Made by a program: the position numbers and the translations under genes. The notes beneath the pieces were generated by a model, which was given only the letters and a program-made list of their open reading frames with translations, did not search any database and was not told where the DNA came from. A stretch of 17,524 bases of DNA from Desulfobacterales bacterium (GTDB lineage: Bacteria > Desulfobacterota > DSM-4660 > Desulfatiglandales > JALVZP01): contig JAMOPX010000071.1 in the NCBI GenBank assembly GCA_027064285.1, positions 1 to 17,524 of the forward strand, given 5' to 3'. Shown in pieces: positions 1-6,186 of this stretch (positions are counted from its first letter, which is position 1; each line of letters begins with the position of its first letter).

Positions 1-1192
1 GGAATGACTCTTCTGGGTCTATTACAGTATCATTCAGTCCTCCGGTTGCTCTTACTACAGGTATTGTGCCGTACCTCATGGCATATATCTGCATAACACC
101 ACATGGTTCAAACAATGATGGCATAAGCACCATGTCTGCGCCTGCAATCAATTTATGAAAAGTCACCTGATCATCCCTCTTGAGCAAATAAAAAGTATCA
201 GGATAAATAATGCTCAATTCCCAAAAAAGGTTTTCTATAATAGGGTCACCTCTTCCCAAAGCAACTATTATCAAGTTCATTTCAGCAAGTCTGCGTGCCG
301 CCTGTATCACCAATGAACAGCCTTTATGTTCTTCTAATTTCATTGGCATAGCCAATATTGGGGTCTGAATATTCTTTAAGCTGTTACCTATTTTTAGCTC
401 TTTAATGAGCTCTTCTTTACAAACAAGCTTTCCTGAAAGCTCATGTTCAGAATAGCATTTTTTTATAAACAGATCTGTTTCTGGATTCCATTGTGTATAA
501 TCACATCCATTTAGTATACCATAGAGCTTATGGTTCAGATCTCTTAAGATATTATCAAGTCCTGCTCCAAATTCAGGCCTGTGGATCTCCTTTGCATATG
601 TTGGGCTTGAGGTTATTATAGCATCTGAGTAAAGTATTCCTGCTTTAAGAAGACTTATTTGCCCATAAAATCCCATTTCTTCGTAATATGACTCAGGAAG
701 TCCAAGAATGTATTTCTTTCCCAAAGGTACAAAACCATGACTTATATTATGAATAACAAAAATTTTAGATATACTCTTCATTTCTTCCTTTAAAAGAGGC
801 ATCAAAAGCCCTGTTTCCCAATTATTTGCAAGCAATATATCAGGAGGTCTATCCAACATCTTTACAAATAAGGAAACAAACTTGCAAAAAAAGAGAGCAC
901 CTTCAGCCTGATCTTCTGAAAAGATAGCAGGGCTATAAATAAGATAAAGAGGAATACCGAAAAATTCTGTTCTAAGTATGCTTATTCTAAAACTATTTCC
1001 TCCTATATTTAGGCTCTGGGCACAAAAAAGTGATGCTTCTCTTTGGTCTAATAAAGAAGGATATCCAGGTATCATAAGATTTACCTTGCATCCTTCATCT
1101 CTCAGCGCCAAAGCAAGATTTTTTATATTATCACCTAATTCTTTATCATCCGTGAATGGAGAAAGCTCTTTTGAAACAACAAGTACCCTCAT
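1..1192 (-). CDS. glgA: Glycogen/starch synthase homologue (GT5), partial, diverged donor motif
   Basis: Family role: transfer of glucose from ADP-glucose to the growing alpha-1,4-glucan in the cytoplasm. The 397 codons seen read open from ATG 1192 to the window edge, where the C-terminus is cut off. The GT-B fold is recognisable along its length: HN at residues 149-150, GQISLLKAGILYSDAI at 177-192, LNGCD at 227-231, FEPCG at 361-365 and RYGTIPVVRATGGLNDTV at 373-390. By ungapped alignment with remembered E. coli GlgA, the N-terminal KTGG donor-binding motif is D-D-K-E here (residues 15-18), and the arginine of the SRL...QKG motif is lysine (K285), while K290 and the FEPCG glutamate are kept. 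Activity is therefore uncertain. The ATG overlaps the hemW stop as ATGA with no clear Shine-Dalgarno, suggesting translational coupling. Membership of the family is secure; catalytic glycogen synthesis is not. Confidence 0.85.
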   Translation of the reverse strand, partial: MRVLVVSKELSPFTDDKELGDNIKNLALALRDEGCKVNLMIPGYPSLLDQREASLFCAQSLNIGGNSFRISILRTEFFGIPLYLIYSPAIFSEDQAEGALFFCKFVSLFVKMLDRPPDILLANNWETGLLMPLLKEEMKSISKIFVIHNISHGFVPLGKKYILGLPESYYEEMGFYGQISLLKAGILYSDAIITSSPTYAKEIHRPEFGAGLDNILRDLNHKLYGILNGCDYTQWNPETDLFIKKCYSEHELSGKLVCKEELIKELKIGNSLKNIQTPILAMPMKLEEHKGCSLVIQAARRLAEMNLIIVALGRGDPIIENLFWELSIIYPDTFYLLKRDDQVTFHKLIAGADMVLMPSLFEPCGVMQIYAMRYGTIPVVRATGGLNDTVIDPEESF

Positions 1193-2298
1193 ACTAAAAA
1201 ACTGGCTAATTGATCTGCTAAAGAAAATCCTTTTTTGGTGGGAATAACCCTTTTTTCAGTTATTCTTATCAGACCTTCTCTTTCCAAGAGATTTAACATA
1301 TCCTTTGACACCTTGCAAAGTGATAATTCTGTTCCATAGCAGGTTCTCAGGCCTAAGAAGAGTTTTTCCATACATATCTGTTCCTCTGATAACTGCTCTG
1401 TTTCTTCCACTGGTGGAAATCCTTTTTTTAACATCTCACAATATTTTTTTATAGAAGCAAAATTCCACCATCTTTTTTTACCATCAAATGAATGGGCTGA
1501 TGGCCCAATTCCCAAGTATGGAACATACATCCAATACTTAAGATTGTGTGTAGAGATATATAGCTCTGATCTTGCAAAATTAGAAACCTCGTAGTGAATA
1601 TATCCATAGTTTTCTAAAAAATTAGAGGTCTGCATAAAAAAACATGCTTTTTTATCTTCATCCATAGAAGCTATCTTTCCTGAACAGTATAAGTTCCATA
1701 AACGGGTTCTTTTTTCGAATGTAAGCTCATAACAGGATATATGTTCTGGACTTAAAGAAACAATCCGTTTCAGATCATTAAGCCATTCTCCTAAAGACTG
1801 CCCAGGAACAGCATAGATCATGTCCACACCTATGTTTTCAAAACCTACTTTTCTTAAAACTTCATATGCCCTAAGCGCCTGATCTGCTAAATGACATCTG
1901 CCCAAAAATTTTAAAATTTCATCCATCAAAGACTGAATACCAAGTACCACCCTATTTATACCTATTTCTTTTAAAAACTTAGCCTTATTTATATTAATAT
2001 CGCATGGATTCGCTTCAATAGTTATTTCTGCTCCATCCTCAATATGGAATTTTTCAAATATCTCTCTAAGGATTAATTCTATATATTCCTCTTTTAGAAA
2101 TGTGGGAGTTCCTCCACCTATGTAAACAGTATCAAATGGCTGAGAAAATATATCTTTCTGCAACAGCATTTCCTTTTTTAATCCATCTAAAAACTTCTGC
2201 AAAGGCGCAAGGGACGGGATAGAATAAAAGTCACAGTAGCTACACTTGGATCTGCAGAATGGGATGTGTATATACAATCCTGGCTTTTGCAATTGCAT
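1189..2298 (-). CDS. hemW: Radical SAM heme chaperone HemW
   Basis: HemW binds heme and a 4Fe-4S cluster and is thought to deliver heme to respiratory enzymes; it was long annotated as a coproporphyrinogen III oxidase. The 369-aa protein begins MQLQKPGLYIHIPF and has the radical SAM triad CxxxCxxC (C15, C19, C22), followed by D-F rather than the extra cysteine of true HemN (CxxxCxxCxC), which supports HemW. The SAM-binding GGGTPT lies at residues 61-66. The length fits the family (about 370-380 aa). There is no good Shine-Dalgarno; a TATAAT at 2310-2305 (minus) lies so close to the ATG that the message could be leaderless. It is followed by the glycogen-synthase homologue with a 4-nt ATGA overlap, so the two are probably co-transcribed; no functional link between them is obvious. 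It is divergent from ompH. Confidence 0.93.
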   Translation of the reverse strand: MQLQKPGLYIHIPFCRSKCSYCDFYSIPSLAPLQKFLDGLKKEMLLQKDIFSQPFDTVYIGGGTPTFLKEEYIELILREIFEKFHIEDGAEITIEANPCDININKAKFLKEIGINRVVLGIQSLMDEILKFLGRCHLADQALRAYEVLRKVGFENIGVDMIYAVPGQSLGEWLNDLKRIVSLSPEHISCYELTFEKRTRLWNLYCSGKIASMDEDKKACFFMQTSNFLENYGYIHYEVSNFARSELYISTHNLKYWMYVPYLGIGPSAHSFDGKKRWWNFASIKKYCEMLKKGFPPVEETEQLSEEQICMEKLFLGLRTCYGTELSLCKVSKDMLNLLEREGLIRITEKRVIPTKKGFSLADQLASFLV

Positions 2299-2304
2299 AA
2301 AAGA

Positions 2305-2310
2305 ATTATA
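2305..2310 (-). promoter_or_regulatory. Candidate -10 box for hemW (leaderless start)
   Basis: A perfect TATAAT reads on the minus strand from 2310 to 2305. Transcription would begin about 6-7 nt downstream, at or next to the hemW ATG at 2298, so the transcript would have almost no leader. The matching -35 region (about 2328-2334) is poor and lies within the palindrome at 2322-2347, suggesting regulation by a bound protein. Supported only by match and position. Confidence 0.45.
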
Positions 2311-2321
2311 TCAAAATTTAT

Positions 2322-2347
2322 AGTTATCCGCATAATTGCGGATAACT
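2322..2347. repeat. Perfect 11-bp palindrome, candidate operator upstream of hemW
   Basis: AGTTATCCGCA (2322-2332), a 4-nt TAAT spacer, and TGCGGATAACT (2337-2347) form a perfect inverted repeat. It begins 24 bp upstream of the hemW ATG and overlaps the -35 position of the candidate hemW promoter. No T-run follows on either strand, so an intrinsic terminator is unlikely; a binding site for a dimeric repressor or a transcript hairpin fits better. I do not recognise the motif as a known operator. Confidence 0.6.
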
Positions 2348-2352
2348 CCTCC

Positions 2353-2413
2353 TAATCACAACTAAGCCCTCTATTGAGCAAAAATAGCTTTACAGCAAAA
2401 ATTTCGGGCCTTA
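2353..2413 (-). repeat. Repeat A, copy 1 (61 bp), upstream of hemW
   Basis: This 61-bp segment matches 14535-14595 at 56 of 61 positions with no gaps, in the same orientation; all five differences are transitions. Read on the minus strand, its ends TAAGGCCC and GGGCTTA can pair with one bulged G, enclosing a second hairpin CTATT-(7 nt)-AATAG. The strand is given as minus because both copies lie just upstream of minus-strand genes (hemW here, grpE at the other copy) and because the copy-to-copy difference in the inner stem keeps pairing only on that strand. It could be a small mobile or palindromic repeat, an upstream regulatory site, or a structured RNA. Its function is unknown. Confidence 0.75.
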
Positions 2414-2430
2414 TACCAATACCAATTAGA

Positions 2431-2476
2431 CATTCTTTTTATAACTGACCTTACGTAAAAATTTCTGTCTTATCTG
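2431..2476 (-). repeat. Repeat B, copy 1 (about 46 bp)
   Basis: Read on the minus strand (2476 to 2431), this segment matches the plus strand at 10576-10622: a 32-bp core with 29 identities (plus-strand core 2445-2476, beginning CTGACCTTACG and ending CTGTCTTATCTG), followed by a looser match of about 14 bp that needs one gap. A third, shorter match begins at 10430 in the same orientation as the 2445-2476 core. It ends 17 bp before the -35 box of the ompH promoter. Together with repeat A it occupies much of the hemW-ompH intergenic region. It looks like a dispersed intergenic repeat; no function can be assigned from the sequence alone. Confidence 0.7.
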
Positions 2477-2492
2477 TTGAGATAAAAATGCA

Positions 2493-2521
2493 TTTACAAC
2501 AAACTGAAATTGGCGTATATA
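2493..2521 (+). promoter_or_regulatory. Sigma70-like promoter for the ompH-lpx operon
   Basis: TTTACA (2493-2498), a 17-bp spacer and TATATA (2516-2521) form a good housekeeping promoter 37 bp upstream of the ompH ATG. The sequence TATATT, two bases further on, is an alternative -10 with a 19-bp spacer. It is the only convincing promoter seen ahead of the nine-gene operon. A Shine-Dalgarno AGGAGG follows at about 2543-2548. Confidence 0.6.
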
Positions 2522-2558
2522 TTTCATTCAAAAATTGTGAACAGGAGGATAGACAAAA

Positions 2559-3089
2559 ATGAAGAGGATATTATATGTAGAAATTTGTGTTATATTATGC
2601 TTATTTTTCTTATTTGCATTGCCTGGATTTTCTGCTGCAGAAAAAATAAAGATTGCCGTTGTAGATTTGAATAAATGCATCAGAGAATCCCTTAAAGGAA
2701 AGAGATTATATCGAGAGTTAGAAGATAAAAGAGATGTGCTTCAAAAAAGGATAAGTCAAAAAGAAGCAGAGTTAAAAAAACTCCAGGATGAATTGAAAAA
2801 GAAAGCAATGATGCTTAGCCGTGAGGCATTGAGAAAAAAGAGAAAGCTTTTTGAACGGAAACAGCAAGAATACAGGTACTTTTTAGAAGATGCTCAGGAT
2901 GAACTAAGACAAGAAGAGGCAAGAGGAATACAAAAATTACTAAAAGATTTAACAAAAGTAATTGCAAATATAGCAAAAAAAAGAGGATATACCCTTGTTC
3001 TTGAGAAATCAAAGGGAGGTATTCTGTATAATACACCTAAGATAGATATAACAGCCGATGTTATAAAAAACTTTGACAATATTAAATAA
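2559..3089 (+). CDS. skp: OmpH/Skp family periplasmic chaperone
   Basis: Skp/OmpH proteins are periplasmic trimers that hold unfolded outer-membrane proteins on their way to the BAM complex. The 176-aa product starts with a clear Sec signal peptide (MKRIL, then a hydrophobic stretch to about residue 25, FSAAEK). The mature N-terminus KIAVVDLNKCIRES is typical of the family, followed by a long charged coiled coil (about residues 50-130) and a C-terminal segment ending VIKNFDNIK. The start is set by AGGAGG about 11 nt upstream of ATG 2559. It is the first gene of the lipid A operon, a usual position for ompH, but bamA, which often precedes it, is absent: hemW lies divergently upstream instead. 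The stop is 1 nt before the lpxD ATG. Confidence 0.9.
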   Translation: MKRILYVEICVILCLFFLFALPGFSAAEKIKIAVVDLNKCIRESLKGKRLYRELEDKRDVLQKRISQKEAELKKLQDELKKKAMMLSREALRKKRKLFERKQQEYRYFLEDAQDELRQEEARGIQKLLKDLTKVIANIAKKRGYTLVLEKSKGGILYNTPKIDITADVIKNFDNIK

Positions 3090-3090
3090 C

Positions 3091-4137
3091 ATGCCCCTCA
3101 CCCTAAAACAAATAGCAGAAATCGTAAAAGGGCAGTTAAAAGGCAAAGAAGATCTTTGCATAGTAGGAATAAATTCCTTAGAGCTGGCACAAGCTGGTGA
3201 AATCTCTTATTTTGGAGATAAAAGATATAAACATCTTGTATCCAAAACCAAGGCCTCTGCACTGTTTGTCTCAGAAGAAACAGACCTCTTTAAAGGAGCT
3301 CAAATAATAGTTCCAAATCCTGCGTTAGCATTAGCAAAGATTGCAACTTACTTCTTGGATGCGCTTTCCAGATATCCAGGGATAAGTGAATACGCACATA
3401 TAGGGAAGAACACCAAGATAGGGGAAAATCCATCTGTATATCCATTTGTTTACATAGGCAACAATGTAAAAATAGGAGATAATGTGACTATATTCTCTGG
3501 GGTTTTTATAGGAAATAATGTAAGGATAGGAAATAATACGATTGTATATCCAAATGTGAGTATATTGGATGACACTGTAATAGGGAAAAATGTGATTATC
3601 CATTCAGGTTCAGTGATAGGTAGTGATGGATTTGGCTTTGAAAGGGATGGAGAAGTACATGTAAAAATTCCTCAAAAAGGATTTGTCCAAATAGATGACG
3701 ATGTTGAGATAGGAGCTGGTAACTGTATAGATAGAGCAACATTTGGAAAGACCTGGATAAAAAAAGGAGTAAAGACAGACAATCTGGTTCATATAGCACA
3801 CAATGTAGTGGTTGGAGAAAATACTTTAATAATAGCGCAGGCAGGAATATCTGGCAGTGTAATGATTGGGAAGAATGTGATAATAGCTGGACAGGTGGGA
3901 ATAGTAGATCATGTAGAAATAGGAGATCAAAGTATAATAGGGCCTCAATCAGGTGTGCCCAAGTCTATTCCTGCAGGAAGCATCTTTTCTGGAACTCCTG
4001 CTATGCCACATCCACTTTTTTTAAAGACCTCAGCCCTGATCCAAAAGCTTCCTGAAATGCATAAAAAGCTCATAGAGATAGAAAAGAAAATAAAAAAAAT
4101 TGAAAAAGAGAGGGAAAGAGATGAAACTACCTCTTAA
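3091..4137 (+). CDS. lpxD: UDP-3-O-(3-hydroxyacyl)glucosamine N-acyltransferase LpxD
   Basis: LpxD adds the second (N-linked) 3-hydroxyacyl chain from acyl-ACP to UDP-3-O-acylglucosamine, the third step of lipid A synthesis, in the cytoplasm. The 348-aa protein has the N-terminal LpxD uridine-binding domain (MPLTLKQIAEIV...ISYFGDKRY), then a left-handed beta-helix of hexapeptide repeats (IGKNTK, IGENPS, IGNNVK and so on, about residues 100-280) and an alpha-helical C-terminus. The HIAHNVVVG motif carries the catalytic histidine (H237). I chose ATG 3091, 1 nt after the ompH stop; an in-frame TTG at 3073 would add six unlikely residues (M-T-I-L-N-N) overlapping ompH. No Shine-Dalgarno is visible, so translation is probably coupled. 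The 3' end overlaps fabZ by 17 nt. Confidence 0.95.
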   Translation: MPLTLKQIAEIVKGQLKGKEDLCIVGINSLELAQAGEISYFGDKRYKHLVSKTKASALFVSEETDLFKGAQIIVPNPALALAKIATYFLDALSRYPGISEYAHIGKNTKIGENPSVYPFVYIGNNVKIGDNVTIFSGVFIGNNVRIGNNTIVYPNVSILDDTVIGKNVIIHSGSVIGSDGFGFERDGEVHVKIPQKGFVQIDDDVEIGAGNCIDRATFGKTWIKKGVKTDNLVHIAHNVVVGENTLIIAQAGISGSVMIGKNVIIAGQVGIVDHVEIGDQSIIGPQSGVPKSIPAGSIFSGTPAMPHPLFLKTSALIQKLPEMHKKLIEIEKKIKKIEKERERDETTS

Positions 4138-4570
4138 TTATCAAGAAATAATAAAAGTTCTTCCTCACCGCTATCCTTTCTTGATGATAGACAGGGTTAT
4201 AGAATTAGAATTAGGGAAAAAAGTAGTGGCAATAAAAAATGTAACTTCTAATGAACCCTTTTTTCAAGGTCATTTTCCAGGACTTCCAGTAATGCCCGGC
4301 GTACTTATAGTAGAAGCCATGGCTCAAACAGGGGGTATATTAGCAAGACTTACTACCTCAAATGGAGATGAGCCAAAAGAGAATGAGCCTATTTTTTTTA
4401 TGTCTATCGAAAAAGTAAAATTCAGAAAACCTGTAGTGCCAGGAGATCAGCTAAGGCTTGAAGTAGAGGCTATAAGAGCAGGATCAAGGGTATGGAAACT
4501 TCAAGGAAAAGCATTTGTGGATAGCCAACTTGTTGCAGAAGGAATACTTGCAGCGACATTAAGCAAATAA
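4121..4570 (+). CDS. fabZ: 3-hydroxyacyl-[ACP] dehydratase FabZ
   Basis: FabZ dehydrates 3-hydroxyacyl-ACP to trans-2-enoyl-ACP in fatty acid elongation, competing with LpxA and LpxD for the same hydroxyacyl-ACP; this explains its usual place between their genes. The 149-aa hotdog-fold protein has LPHRYPFLMIDRV (residues 14-26), the active-site histidine in GHFPGLPVMPG (H51) and the glutamate in LIVEAMAQTGG (E65). The start ATG 4121 is preceded by the purine-rich GAGAGGGAAAGAG; a TTG at 4100 in the same frame would add seven residues that do not belong to the family. The stop TAA overlaps the lpxA ATG by 1 nt (TAATG). Confidence 0.95.
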   Translation: MKLPLNYQEIIKVLPHRYPFLMIDRVIELELGKKVVAIKNVTSNEPFFQGHFPGLPVMPGVLIVEAMAQTGGILARLTTSNGDEPKENEPIFFMSIEKVKFRKPVVPGDQLRLEVEAIRAGSRVWKLQGKAFVDSQLVAEGILAATLSK

Positions 4571-5355
4571 TGAAAATAGATCCAAGAGCATTAATAAGTC
4601 CAAAGGCAAGCATAGAAGAAGGTGTAGAAATAGGTCCATACGCTGTTATAGGAGATGATGTATTTATAGGAAAAGGTACAAAAATAGGGCCACATGTGGT
4701 AATAGAAGGGCTTACAGTTATAGGAAAAGAAAATAAGATTTATCAATTTGTATCCATTGGAACACCCCCTCAGGATCTGACCTATAAAGGAGAAAAAACA
4801 AAAGTAATTATAGGAAACAATAATGTCATCAGGGAATTTGTAACTATAAATAGAGCGAGTACAAAGGAAGATGGTATTACTGTTTTAGGAGATAACAATT
4901 ATTTGATGGCATATGCACATATTGCTCACGACTGCCGCTTAGGAGACAATATCATTATGGCAAACTCGGCCACTCTTGGTGGACATGTAAGGGTAGGAGA
5001 TCATGCAATAATATCTGCCTTTGTTGCAGTGCATCAATTCGTAAGAATTGGAGAATATTCATTTGTAGGAGCAAAATGTGGAGTAGATAGAGATATTCCT
5101 CCTTTTATGCTGGCTTCTGTAGATGAAACAGGACCAAGGGCAAAGCTGTTTGGACTTAATAGTATTGGACTTAGAAGAAAAGGATTTTCAAAAGACACAA
5201 TAGAAGCTCTTAAAAAAGCGTATAAGATCATATGGCGAGAACACAAAAATCTGAGCAAAGGCATAGAACAGGCTATGGCAGAACTTCCAAAATTTCCAGA
5301 ACTGGAGCTGCTTTTTTCTTTTCTCAAGACCTCAAAAAGAGGGATCATAAGATAA
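4570..5355 (+). CDS. lpxA: UDP-GlcNAc O-acyltransferase LpxA
   Basis: LpxA catalyses the first, reversible step of lipid A synthesis: transfer of a 3-hydroxyacyl chain from ACP to O-3 of UDP-GlcNAc. The 261-aa protein is a trimeric left-handed beta-helix of hexapeptide repeats (to about residue 175) with a helical C-terminal domain containing GLRRKGFS. It has IGTPPQDLTYKGE at 63-75, FVTINR at 90-95 and the catalytic HIAHDC (H120, equivalent to E. coli H125). Ungapped alignment around VGAKCGV puts alanine 168 at the position of the E. coli chain-length residue G173, so the preferred acyl chain may be shorter than C14; this is inference. The start ATG overlaps the fabZ stop by 1 nt, and lpxI follows after 3 nt. 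Confidence 0.96.
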   Translation: MKIDPRALISPKASIEEGVEIGPYAVIGDDVFIGKGTKIGPHVVIEGLTVIGKENKIYQFVSIGTPPQDLTYKGEKTKVIIGNNNVIREFVTINRASTKEDGITVLGDNNYLMAYAHIAHDCRLGDNIIMANSATLGGHVRVGDHAIISAFVAVHQFVRIGEYSFVGAKCGVDRDIPPFMLASVDETGPRAKLFGLNSIGLRRKGFSKDTIEALKKAYKIIWREHKNLSKGIEQAMAELPKFPELELLFSFLKTSKRGIIR

Positions 5356-5358
5356 GCT

Positions 5359-6186
5359 ATGTCTGATACACTCGGAATCATAGCAGGTGGAGGTAAATTT
5401 CCTATTCTTATAGCAAAGGAAGCCAAAAAAAGAGGAATAAAAGTAGTGGCAGTTGCACATGAAGGAGAAACAGATCAGGCCATCGAGAATGAAGCAGATG
5501 AAATAACATGGATAAAACTGGGACAGTTCGGACGCTTAGTAAAGGCTTTAAAAAAAGGAAATGTAAAAAAAGCGGTTATGGCAGGAACCATAAAGAAGAA
5601 AAGAATGTTTGAAGGTATTGTGCCTGATTTAAAAGGACTTTCTTTGATGTCCAAGATATTGTTTTTTCATGATGACGGAATATTGAGTGCTGTTGCTCAT
5701 GAGCTTTCAAAGGAAGGGATAGAAATAATAAGTTCTACATATTATCTTCCAGAGCTCGTGGCCCCAGAAGGATGTCTCACAAAAAGAAGACCTACAAGAC
5801 AAGAAAAAGAAGACATAAGATTTGGATGGAACATGGCAAAAGAGATAGGTAAATTGGATATAGGACAATGTGTGGTTGTAAAAAGCAAAACTGTCCTTGC
5901 AGTAGAAGCAATAGAAGGTACAGATGAAACCATAATTCGAGGAGGAAAAATCGCCAAGGAAGGAGCTATAGTAGTAAAGGTATGTAAGCCAAATCAAGAT
6001 CTAAGATTTGATCTGCCATCTGTTGGATTAAATACAGTAAAAACCATGAATATGGTAAACGCAAGCCTTTTAGTAATAGAAGCAGGAAAAACGCTTATGT
6101 TTGATAAAGAGGAGATGATTTCTTATGCAAATAAGAATGGTATATGTATTGTTTCCATAAAGGACAATAAGGAGATGGATCTATGA
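5359..6186 (+). CDS. lpxI: UDP-2,3-diacylglucosamine pyrophosphatase LpxI
   Basis: LpxI (DUF1009) hydrolyses UDP-2,3-diacylglucosamine to lipid X and UMP, replacing LpxH in many non-enteric Gram-negatives. The 275-aa protein shows the N-terminal LGIIAGGGKFPILIAKEAK, an MAGTIKKK motif (residues 74-81), HDDGILSAVAHELSKEG (104-120), a segment from PTRQEKEDIRFGWNMAK onwards, and the C-terminal domain with QDLRFDLPSVG (213-223), which carries aspartates of the type needed for metal-dependent catalysis in the family. Length matches known LpxI (about 270-280 aa). It lies between lpxA and the Gfo/Idh gene, overlapping the latter by 4 nt (ATGA). Downstream LpxB consumes its product, so the operon holds two consecutive steps. 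Confidence 0.95.
   Translation: MSDTLGIIAGGGKFPILIAKEAKKRGIKVVAVAHEGETDQAIENEADEITWIKLGQFGRLVKALKKGNVKKAVMAGTIKKKRMFEGIVPDLKGLSLMSKILFFHDDGILSAVAHELSKEGIEIISSTYYLPELVAPEGCLTKRRPTRQEKEDIRFGWNMAKEIGKLDIGQCVVVKSKTVLAVEAIEGTDETIIRGGKIAKEGAIVVKVCKPNQDLRFDLPSVGLNTVKTMNMVNASLLVIEAGKTLMFDKEEMISYANKNGICIVSIKDNKEMDL

Noticed and set aside
978..1247. Plus-strand open frame of 89 codons
   Set aside because: It is antisense to the glycogen-synthase homologue and the end of hemW, both of which show clear family motifs.
3073..3090. TTG start extending LpxD into ompH
   Set aside because: The added six residues do not fit the LpxD N-terminus; ATG 3091 immediately after the ompH stop does.
4100..4120. TTG start extending FabZ by seven residues
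   Set aside because: ATG 4121 has a purine-rich ribosome-binding site and gives the normal FabZ N-terminus.
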